From JAJYZP01 sp049964535 (GTDB taxonomy: Bacteria; Actinomycetota; Acidimicrobiia; Acidimicrobiales; Acidimicrobiaceae): 11,030 bases of DNA. Position 1 is the first letter of the stretch; each line of letters starts with the position of its first letter. Positions 1-6,796 of this stretch are shown here, one piece after another. The stretch is taken from the NCBI GenBank assembly GCA_049964535.1, contig JBMFXG010000086.1:1-11030 (forward strand), read 5' to 3'. A program made the translations under genes and the position numbers. The notes under the pieces are model-generated. The model saw nothing but the letters and a program-made list of their open reading frames with translations. It searched no databases and was not told the DNA's origin.

Positions 1-1
1 C

Positions 2-526
2 TCAGAGCTCTCTCGAGCAGCAGAGTCGGTTCCGCAGTTCTCGTACCTTGTGGACGCCGAGGATCGGATACTTCTTGGGCAAGGAGCTATGCGAGGACGC
101 CTCGCCCGGCTCTCGTTGGAGACCTGCGGTAGAGCTCCGGCGCGTCCTGAGGAGTTTGCGCGTTGCATCTTCGATAGCCTCGCTCTTGCCTACCGCCGCA
201 ATCTTCGGCTGCTCCGTACACTCACGAATCGTTCCATTGACGTGGTTCACGTCGTCGGCGGTGGTGCCAACAACGACCAACTCTGTCAACTCACCGCCGA
301 TGCCTGCGAGCTTCCGGTCCTTGCCGGACCTGTTGAGGCCGCCGCCCTTGGGAATGGACTCGTGCAGCTTCGAGCTCTCGGGCTCGGGCCAGCGGATCGT
401 TGGGAGATGCGTGGCCTTGTCCGGCGGTCGATGCCGCCACGTGAGTTCCTTCCGACTCGAGGTTTTGAAGCTGAGTGGGAGAGGGCCGAATCGTTGATTG
501 AGGCCATACAGCTGACTCAGAGCTGA
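2..526 (+). CDS. rhaB: L-rhamnulokinase, C-terminal part (5' end outside window)
   Basis: This is the C-terminal ~174 residues of a sugar kinase of the FGGY family; the frame is open from base 2 and ends at TGA 524-526. The stretch VHVVGGGANNDQLCQLTADA followed by LPVLAGPVEAAALGN matches the ATP-binding end of rhamnulokinases; E. coli RhaB has the closely similar IHIVGGG and VIAGPVEASTLGN. The family phosphorylates L-rhamnulose at O1 in the cytoplasm with ATP, the second step of L-rhamnose breakdown. Sugar specificity is inferred from the GPVEA(A/S)xLGN signature; a related FGGY kinase cannot be fully excluded without the N-terminal half. A GTG at position 50 is internal and is not taken as the start. 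The gene converges with the lactate-oxidation genes on the other strand, leaving 56 bp between stop codons. Any upstream rha genes lie outside the window. Confidence 0.88.
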   Translation, partial: SELSRAAESVPQFSYLVDAEDRILLGQGAMRGRLARLSLETCGRAPARPEEFARCIFDSLALAYRRNLRLLRTLTNRSIDVVHVVGGGANNDQLCQLTADACELPVLAGPVEAAALGNGLVQLRALGLGPADRWEMRGLVRRSMPPREFLPTRGFEAEWERAESLIEAIQLTQS

Positions 527-535
527 GCGGGAGAC

Positions 536-550
536 GAGGCAGGAGGCCTC
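536..550. terminator. Small GC-rich hairpin between convergent genes
   Basis: GAGGC-AGGAG-GCCTC forms a 5-bp stem with a 5-nt loop in the 56-bp gap between the stop codons of rhaB (+) and lutBC (-). Its position suits a bidirectional terminator, but the stem is short and neither side has a T-run, so the call is weak. Confidence 0.22.
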
Positions 551-582
551 AGACGGCGGGGGGTTCTCTCGTAGTGCGAAGC

Positions 583-2913
583 TCACTTCGAGTTCGGGAC
601 GATGATGACGTCGAGCCGTCGTGGTCCGTGCACGCCCTCGACTCTGACGAGTTCAATGTCGGAGGTGGCGGACGGTCCTGAGATCCAGGTCTGCGGTCGT
701 GTCGGTGTCAGTCGTGCAACTGCCTCAGGAACGAGCTCGCAGATCTGTTCTCCGCGTACCACAACGATGAGGTGGTCGGGTAGGAGCGAGAGAATTCGTC
801 GACCTTGACCTACTCCGCCATCGAGGACGATCGTTCCGGTCTCAGAGATGGCAAGGGCACACGCGCTCAGGGTTGCGGAGGCACGCTCGAGCTGGTCCCT
901 TGGGAGCTCTTCGTGGTCAGAGAGGATCTCGGCGTGCACCTCTGTAGTCCACGTTCGATCGAGGTCTCCGGGTGTCACGAGCGTCGTCACGTTGTTAACC
1001 TCGATGATCTCTCGAACGATCTGAGGGAGTGGAGCGTCCTCCGTCACCGTCCACACCGTTGCTTTGTAGTCTTCGAGTCGGTCGACGAGCTGGCTCTGTC
1101 GAGCCTCGGCCGAGAGCGTTCCTGCTCGTCGGATAAGAGGAAGTGTGGATGTGCGGAGATCGGAGAGAGTGCCGTGCGCGGTCTGGTCATTGTGGACCCC
1201 TGCTTCAGCGCGACTGCGCTGAATGCTGCGCAGTATGGTGGTGCGTGCTGCAGAGTCTCGGTGTGAGAGCCTCACGGAGTCTGATGATGCTGATGCGGCA
1301 GATGGGATAGCGGAACCCTCGGTTGACGTACTACTACGAGTGCCGGTGAGCTCTCGTTCCCGTGCGACCAGGGCCGATCGGGACATCTTGAGCATCGCGC
1401 CTAGAAGACGAGTACTACCGGTCGTGGGAGCCGCAGTGCGCGTTGGAGGTGCAGAGCTGGCGCTCTCGCCTTCGGGATGGGTGCGGCGAAACCACTCTCG
1501 AAAGGAGGTTTCGGTCGAGATCGGCAGGTCTCGACTATCGGTCCAAGCACTGAGTGGAGGTGGAAGGCGACGTATGGAGAAGCGCCGAGCTACCTTTGAT
1601 CCACGTTGCGCGAGCTGACGAGCAGTGCGAAAACGCGTCGGCGATGCCATGACGGATTGGACTGCGGTCATTGAGAGAAGCTCTGGATTGAGGGGGTGTG
1701 CGATCCGGGCGTCATCGACGACCTCGGAGCGGAGGTGAACCAAGATCTTTGGAATATCGATTTTGACCGGACAGACTTCGTAGCACGCTCCACAGAGGGT
1801 CGACGCGTACGGAAGTGATCGCTCGAGTGGGCTCCGGCGACCTCGACGGAGCTGTGGGACGAGGACCGCTCCGATCGGTCCCGGATACGGAGAGCCGTAT
1901 GCGTGCCCGCCGGTTCGCTCGTAGACCGGGCAGACGTTCAGGCATGCCGAGCAACGAATACAACGCAGCACATCTCGACCGACCGGCTCTCCCATTGCTT
2001 GGCTGCGACCGTTGTCGAGGAGAACGAGGTGAAAGCTCTGCGGGCCGTCACCTTTGGTGACCCCGGTAACGATTGAGGTGTAGGGATTCATTCGCTCTCC
2101 GGTCGACGACCGAGGAAGGAGCTGGAGGAAGGTCTCGAGACTCTGCCAGTCCGGGATGACCTTATCGATTCCGACCACAGAGATGAGGGTCTCGGGGAGC
2201 GTGAGACACATACGCCCATTGCCTTCGGACTCGACAATGACGAGCGAACCGGTCTCGGCGACGAGAAAGTTCGCTCCTGAAATAGCGACACGTGCGGAGA
2301 AGAAGCGGTTTCGTAGATGGGCACGGGCCGCGCTCGCGAGAGCTACCGGGTCGTCTGTGAGATCGGTGGGTGCGGAGAGCCCCGATCGTCCCATTGAGGT
2401 AGAGAAGATCTCTCTGATCTGCGAACGGTTGCGATGAATCGCGGGGACCAGTATGTGCGAGGGAAGATCATCGCCGAGCTGGACGATGAGCTCGGCGAGG
2501 TCGGTCTCGTAGCTACTGATGCCGGCAGTTTCAAGGGCGGTATTGAGTTCGATCTCTGCGGTGGTCATCGACTTAATTTTGACGACCGAGCTCTCTCCGG
2601 TCTCTTTGACAAGAGCGGTCACGATGGCGTTTGCCTCAGCTGCCGTCTCTGCCCAGTGGACGACACCGCCGCGTGCGGTGACGTTGCGCTCGAGCTCAAT
2701 GAGTAGCTCATCGAGACGAGTAAGGGCATGGTCTTTGAGGGCGGCTCCATGGTCGCGTAGCGCTTGCCAATCGGGGAGCTCTCCGACGACCTGTGCTCGC
2801 TTGAGCCGAATCGTCGTGGTGGCGTTGCGGAGATTCATGCGTAACTGGGCATCACGAAGGGGTTCCTGCGCTTGCGTTGGGAAGGCCTCGGTTGAGGTAA
2901 AGGTTCTAGACAT
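583..2913 (-). CDS. lutB/lutC: LutB-LutC fusion: lactate oxidation iron-sulfur protein
   Basis: This 776-residue protein combines two subunits of the LutABC (LldEFG) L-lactate oxidation complex that are usually separate. Residues ~80-305 are a LUD domain with the conserved ETGS/VESEGNGR stretch near 220-234. Residues 318-329 give C318xxC321xxC324xxxC328P, and 374-382 give C374xxC377xxxC381P, the two 4Fe-4S motifs of LutB. The LutB C-terminal signature (AWTDSRDLP...FREWFRR) lies at ~456-477. A ~75-residue Ser/Thr/Ala-rich linker follows. Residues ~553-776 are a LutC-like LUD domain with ETGTIVLDGG at 691-700 and ISGPSATSDIELVRVEGVHG at 744-763. LutABC is known to oxidise L-lactate to pyruvate in the cytoplasm. 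The ATG at 2913 overlaps the lutA stop by 8 bp and has no clear ribosome-binding site, which suggests translational coupling. The fusion is read directly from one uninterrupted frame; the function is from family knowledge. Confidence 0.93.
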   Translation of the reverse strand: MSRTFTSTEAFPTQAQEPLRDAQLRMNLRNATTTIRLKRAQVVGELPDWQALRDHGAALKDHALTRLDELLIELERNVTARGGVVHWAETAAEANAIVTALVKETGESSVVKIKSMTTAEIELNTALETAGISSYETDLAELIVQLGDDLPSHILVPAIHRNRSQIREIFSTSMGRSGLSAPTDLTDDPVALASAARAHLRNRFFSARVAISGANFLVAETGSLVIVESEGNGRMCLTLPETLISVVGIDKVIPDWQSLETFLQLLPRSSTGERMNPYTSIVTGVTKGDGPQSFHLVLLDNGRSQAMGEPVGRDVLRCIRCSACLNVCPVYERTGGHAYGSPYPGPIGAVLVPQLRRGRRSPLERSLPYASTLCGACYEVCPVKIDIPKILVHLRSEVVDDARIAHPLNPELLSMTAVQSVMASPTRFRTARQLAQRGSKVARRFSIRRLPPPLSAWTDSRDLPISTETSFREWFRRTHPEGESASSAPPTRTAAPTTGSTRLLGAMLKMSRSALVARERELTGTRSSTSTEGSAIPSAASASSDSVRLSHRDSAARTTILRSIQRSRAEAGVHNDQTAHGTLSDLRTSTLPLIRRAGTLSAEARQSQLVDRLEDYKATVWTVTEDAPLPQIVREIIEVNNVTTLVTPGDLDRTWTTEVHAEILSDHEELPRDQLERASATLSACALAISETGTIVLDGGVGQGRRILSLLPDHLIVVVRGEQICELVPEAVARLTPTRPQTWISGPSATSDIELVRVEGVHGPRRLDVIIVPNSK

Positions 2914-3649
2914 GGCTCGAGCTTTCGGTGTGGGCGAGGATCTCGGCGAGATGCATCACTCGGATGCCGCTTTGGAGACGAGAGGCGATGCCTCCAATGT
3001 GAGAGAGGCAAGAGTTGTCGAGGGAGCAGAGAACCTCGGCACCACTGTGGAACACGTTAGAGAGCTTGTCACTTCCCATGGCCGTGGAGATCTCAGCGTT
3101 CTTGAGAGCGAACATTCCTCCGAATCCACAGCACGACTCGGCACCCTCGAGCTCTACGAGCTTGAGGTTTCGGACGGATCTCAGGAGTGTGATCGGCGCA
3201 TTGCCAACATGGAGCACTCGGAGGGAGTGACACGTTGGGTGATAGGCAACTTTGTGCGGGAAGCTTGCTCCGACGTCTGTGACCTTGAGGACGTTGACGA
3301 GGAACTCAGAGAACTCGTAGATGCGAGCGGCGGTCTCGTCGATCTCGTCGAGGAGCTCGTGCGCATCGATCGCCTCAGCTGAGGATCGATAGAGCTCTCG
3401 CACCGTGCCAACGCACGATGCCGAGGGAGCGACGATTGCGTCGAAACCGGCGAAGGTATCGAGGAAGTGCCGGGCCAGCGATAGTCCTTCTTGTCGATAG
3501 CCGGCGTTGAGGTGGAGTTGACCACAACAGGTCTGAGCCTGCGGAACTACGACTTCATGACCTAAGCGTTCGAGCACGCGTACGACGGCCTGTGGGGTCT
3601 GTGGAAAGCTCACATCGTTCATACAGGTAATGAAGAGCGCGATCTTCAT
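2906..3649 (-). CDS. lutA: LutA: cysteine-rich (CCG) subunit of lactate oxidation complex
   Basis: This 247-residue protein contains two cysteine-rich CCG domains, as in LutA/LldE/GlpC and heterodisulfide-reductase-type subunits. Visible motifs are C9, C41-C42-G43 (QTCCGQLHLNAGY), SASC at 76-79, YHPTCHS around C140, C173-C174-G175 (ESCCGFGGMF) and DNSC with C214. The family length is about 240 residues, so the gene is complete. The ATG at 3649 (MKIALFITCMND) is chosen because family members begin here; the open frame extends 28 codons upstream through an Arg-rich stretch unlike the family. No strong Shine-Dalgarno sequence is visible. LutA works with LutB and LutC to oxidise L-lactate to pyruvate. 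It is the first gene of the - strand operon and overlaps lutBC by 8 bp. The region upstream faces the divergent FAD-oxidoreductase gene, so regulation probably sits between them. Confidence 0.92.
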   Translation of the reverse strand: MKIALFITCMNDVSFPQTPQAVVRVLERLGHEVVVPQAQTCCGQLHLNAGYRQEGLSLARHFLDTFAGFDAIVAPSASCVGTVRELYRSSAEAIDAHELLDEIDETAARIYEFSEFLVNVLKVTDVGASFPHKVAYHPTCHSLRVLHVGNAPITLLRSVRNLKLVELEGAESCCGFGGMFALKNAEISTAMGSDKLSNVFHSGAEVLCSLDNSCLSHIGGIASRLQSGIRVMHLAEILAHTESSSHV

Positions 3650-4081
3650 AGCGGGAGCTCGGTGCTGGGTGCGTCGTGTGGCCCACCGTCGTAGCCCGTT
3701 GCGCTGGGGCCTGTGCGCTGCAACTGAGGCCAAAGAGCAACGCTCCCAACGGCAGCCCGGTATGGCGTGAGGTTGAGTCGAGCAAAGGACTCACGAAGAG
3801 GCGAGAGGAACATTGTTGTAGTCTAGGGCCTGATGTGAGGAGTGCGGGGCGAGTACAAGTGTCGTTGTAGACGAGATGTCAGCAGTTCGAGAGAGACAAT
3901 GCGCGTTCAGATTTAGTTGCTACGCGAATCGCTTTGTACGGAGCATTGGCTCTTGATTGGAAGGGTCTCCCAGTGGGGCGTTGGCTTTACGTTTGAATCC
4001 TTCCTTGCAGAAGTAGCGTACGCTGCGTGAGCTTTAAGCGCTGGGAGAGGTAGGGGGAAGTTTGGCGGTAGCGTTGCAGTG
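3650..4081. other. Divergent intergenic region between lutA and the FAD oxidoreductase
   Basis: These 432 bp separate two divergently transcribed genes and should contain both promoters. No frame shows protein-like sequence and no tRNA was found. A perfect 10-bp palindrome AGCGTACGCT lies at 4015-4024, about 57 bp before the oxidoreductase ATG. A purine-rich GGGGGAAG stretch at about 4053-4060 is too far from that ATG to be an ordinary ribosome-binding site. Convincing -35/-10 pairs could not be picked by eye. A 14-mer at 3710-3723 recurs at 6289-6302. Confidence 0.5.
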
Positions 4082-5470
4082 ATGAACGTATCGGCTGGAA
4101 GTTGGAACCTCCCGAGCTTTTGGCTCTCCCAGCTTGATCTCTCCTCTCGACGTGCTTCGTTACGGCGATCGGGCTCGGTCGATGTTGCGGTTGTCGGTGC
4201 CGGCTTCAGTGGGCTGTGGACTGCGTACTTTCTGCAAGAGTTGGACCCGACGCTCTCTATCGCTGTTGTGGAGAGAGAGTTCGCAGGGTTTGGAGCGAGT
4301 GGCCGCAATGGTGGCTGGGTGAGCCCGTATTTCTCTGTGAGTTGGAACCAGCTCCAAGAGGTCTTCGGTGAAGAGACGACGCAGCGATTCGCCCGAGAGA
4401 TGCTGGGTGTGGTCGATGAGCTTGGCGCGCGGGTGAGCGAGCTCGATATCTCGTGTCACTACACCAAAGCCGGTTCGATCTCCTTCATGCGCAATCAGTC
4501 TCATGTCAATCGTGCGATGAATGAGTTCTCCGAACTTCAACGGCGCGGGATCGGCGAAGAGGTACGACTCCTCGGTGCTCGAGAGGCCGACGACGTTCTC
4601 AAAGTCTCGTACGCGCATGGGGCGAGTTTTACGTCTCAGTGCGCGACGGTGGACCCTGGTCGTCTGGTGCGCGAGTTGGCCGATGCCGTGGAGGCTCGGG
4701 GTGCCGTCATCTATGAGAGCTCCCCGGTCACAAAGGTGAGAGAGGGCTCTCTCGAGGTCGGCTCGACTCGTCTCTCTGCATCCTCGGTCGTAGTGGCGAC
4801 CGAGGGGTACACCTCAGAGCTCGACCCCTGGAGGCGACAGCTCCTTCCGCTGTACTCCATGATGGTCGTGACCGAGCCGTTGAGCGATCGCGAGTACGAA
4901 GCGGTCGGTTCTCCAACGCCTGGCCTGTGTTTTGCGGACTATCGCCACCTTGTGATCTACGGGCAGATCACCCATGACCGAAGGATCGCGTTTGGAGGAC
5001 GCGGTGCCCCGTATCACGCTGGGTCGCGCGTGAACCGCAGTTTTGATACCCATGGTCCAACTCGCGCAGCCCTCCAACGTGAGCTCGTGGCGTTGATGCC
5101 TGTCCTTAGGAACGTGCGCTTCGTTCGTCACTGGGGCGGTCCGCTCGGTGTCGCTCGAGATTGGCAGCCCCGAGTGCTGCACGAGCCGGGTTCGTCGCTG
5201 TGGCGACTTGGAGGATACGCGGGTGATGGCGTATCGACGTCGCTGCTTGCAGGAAAGGTGACTGCAAAGGCGGTGCTCGGACGGAGCGACGAGAGTGCTG
5301 CTGCGGTCGTCTTTCGCAGGCCGCCGCGAGCGTGGGAGCCCGAGCCACTTCGGTGGCTCGGCGTGAACGCCGGCCTGACATTGACGAAACTTGTCGATGT
5401 CATGGAAGATCGTGGTGTTGCATCTCGGGGTCTTGAGTGCATCTGGCAGACCCTCATCGGACAAGCCTGA
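4082..5470 (+). CDS. FAD-dependent amine/amino-acid oxidase-like protein (DAO superfamily)
   Basis: This 462-residue flavoprotein has an N-terminal FAD-binding Rossmann fold: VDVAVVGAGFSGLWTAYFL, with GxGxxG at residues 39-44, and an acidic residue after the second strand (E64 in VVERE) that would bind the FAD ribose. GFGASGRNGGW at 69-79 is the conserved continuation in PuuB-like oxidases. The C-terminal LGGYAGDGVSTSLLAGK stretch is the second FAD contact typical of this superfamily. Length and layout match gamma-glutamylputrescine oxidase-like and related N-oxidising flavoenzymes, but the substrate cannot be told from sequence. ATG 4082 is preferred over the adjacent GTG 4079; family members begin with a similar SxWL segment soon after the start. 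No well-spaced ribosome-binding site is seen. The gene stands alone and is divergent from lutA. A link to lactate or rhamnose use is possible but not shown; it is not a recognisable lactate oxidase. Confidence 0.85.
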   Translation: MNVSAGSWNLPSFWLSQLDLSSRRASLRRSGSVDVAVVGAGFSGLWTAYFLQELDPTLSIAVVEREFAGFGASGRNGGWVSPYFSVSWNQLQEVFGEETTQRFAREMLGVVDELGARVSELDISCHYTKAGSISFMRNQSHVNRAMNEFSELQRRGIGEEVRLLGAREADDVLKVSYAHGASFTSQCATVDPGRLVRELADAVEARGAVIYESSPVTKVREGSLEVGSTRLSASSVVVATEGYTSELDPWRRQLLPLYSMMVVTEPLSDREYEAVGSPTPGLCFADYRHLVIYGQITHDRRIAFGGRGAPYHAGSRVNRSFDTHGPTRAALQRELVALMPVLRNVRFVRHWGGPLGVARDWQPRVLHEPGSSLWRLGGYAGDGVSTSLLAGKVTAKAVLGRSDESAAAVVFRRPPRAWEPEPLRWLGVNAGLTLTKLVDVMEDRGVASRGLECIWQTLIGQA

Positions 5471-6796
5471 ATACCTTCCAGAAGCGGTCAAGACGCTGGT
5501 TGCGCCGGGCCAACTACTCGGCTCGTGGTCGAGTGCCTTTCGAAAGCTCTGGCGCCTCCTGCGACTATGGTGCATCGTCGAAGCTCGCAGGAGTGTGGTG
5601 GGCGGGGCAACACTGAGATGGTGGTACTGAGGTCGAGGCGTGGCTGTCTGTGTGGTGCGTCGTGGCTTGACCTTGCGAGCTCTGCGCACAGTCCTCTCCC
5701 TCCCTCTTCCGAGATCTTGAGGAGCTCGTTCTCATCGTGTCAGGGTCCATCGCTTGGACGTGAGCGGTGAAAGCGTGCTTGTTCCGAAGCGTTTCGTCGT
5801 CGAGGCAGAGAAGGTGTGCTGCTCGAGCGTCAAGGAGGTCGTCTGCGCCATCGGAGAGAGTTCGCGGCCAGTGGTTTGAGCGAGCATCGTCGTAGCGATC
5901 TGTGATCCTTGACGAACATGGAGAGGTCATGCAGGCGAGAGGGAACACGAAGCGGTGGGTGGTTATCGGTTCGTGGTGCATTCGAGACCTGCCAGGTGTG
6001 GAGCTTGTGCTGCGTCCATAGCGTTTCGGTGCGCTCCGGTCGGTCGGAGAACGGGATACCTTCCACTGGGGACCAAGGCGCCCGGCGCTCGGCGAGTTTG
6101 TGCACTGCTCAATCTGGGGAGGACTCGATTCGCACCGGATGAGCCATGGAGGTTAACCATTCCAACGCTTGAGCGCCCCGCTGGAGTCGGACTCGCCGAG
6201 AGTGACGGACCTAATGGTAGGACGCTGGGATGAGGGAGCGATACGCGCTGCGCTTCGGCCTGGCCTAGCGGTGGTTGAGACCGACCGACCTGTGCGCTGC
6301 AATCTAAGCCACTAAGCGCTCTCCCGATCAGCTTCGTGGTGGTGGTGACGACAGTCGCTTCACGAGGTTTAGCACAGAACCGGGCATCGAGATCTCTCGT
6401 AGCCGACCTGTGGCTCTCAACCGGCGAGGCGACGGTCGTTGGGGGTCCGTTCCTGTTCGTCAGGAGCGTTGGGTCGCTGCTCCTGTGATCATTGCGGATC
6501 GAGGAGCTGGTATCGCACGCTACCGATCAGCTCTCTCTGCCGTATGTCTGAGCAGTTGGTCGTCCTCTCGCTATGGAGAGAAAGCTGCGGCACTCACAGG
6601 GTCTTTCGTGGAGCACCGAATGGGGATCCGGTCTGAGGCCGTCGGTGGTGGTAGACGCACGGAAAGGCGTTGGTTAGTTACTCACTCACGAACGTTCTGT
6701 TGGCGGGTTGTGCTGAGTGGTTGCTCGCAAGCGTCTAGAAAACGATCTACAAGAGAGCGTTGACGAGGGCTCAGACATCGGTGGGGGAGAGGGTGA
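5471..6796. other. 1.3-kb stretch without a recognisable gene
   Basis: This stretch lies between the FAD-oxidoreductase stop (+) and the ClC stop (-), so it has gene ends on both sides. Open frames of 60-140 codons occur on both strands. None has a credible start with a ribosome-binding site, and their translations are rich in Arg, Ser, His and Trp with no motif or hydrophobic pattern typical of a protein. No tRNA T-arm, rRNA, tandem repeat or CRISPR repeat was seen. A 9-bp inverted repeat lies at 5556-5593, and a 14-mer at 6289-6302 is shared with 3710-3723. The likeliest explanation is one or more decayed genes or mobile-element remnants; an RNA gene cannot be excluded. Confidence 0.55.
5556..5593 (+). 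repeat. Inverted repeat after the FAD oxidoreductase gene
   Basis: CTCCTGCGA (5556-5564) and TCGCAGGAG (5585-5593) are perfect 9-bp complements separated by 20 nt, about 86 nt after the oxidoreductase stop. In RNA this would be a GC-rich stem with a large loop. It could contribute to transcription termination, but the loop is long and there is no following T-run. Confidence 0.3.

Noticed and set aside
577..590. CGAAG-CTCA-CTTCG hairpin at the end of lutBC
   Set aside because: The stem is only 5 bp and includes the lutBC stop codon; it is too weak to call a terminator.
2519..3382. 287-codon open frame on the + strand
   Set aside because: It lies antisense across the lutA/lutBC junction, where both - strand frames show diagnostic cysteine and LUD motifs. 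Its own translation has no recognisable domain.
3650..3733. 28-codon upstream extension of lutA
   Set aside because: The extension is Arg-rich and unlike LutA proteins, which begin at the MKIALF-type strand; the ATG at 3649 fits the family start.
4814..5689. 291-codon open frame on the - strand
   Set aside because: It is antisense to the second half of the flavoenzyme gene, is rich in Arg, Ser, Thr and His, and has no fold motif; the + strand frame has clear conserved FAD motifs.
5565..5981. 138-codon open frame on the - strand in the 1.3-kb gap
   Set aside because: The translation is polar, rich in His, Arg, Thr and Ser, with no motif and no ribosome-binding site. It was considered as a transposase remnant but no family signature was found.
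6260..6330. Possible tRNA-like or small RNA segment around the repeated 14-mer
   Set aside because: No cloverleaf arms, T-loop (GGTTCGA-like) or CCA-compatible acceptor stem could be built.
6410..6763. 117-codon open frame on the + strand with a GTG start
   Set aside because: There is no ribosome-binding site, the composition is dominated by Arg, Ser and Trp, and no domain is recognised; it would also converge closely on the ClC gene.
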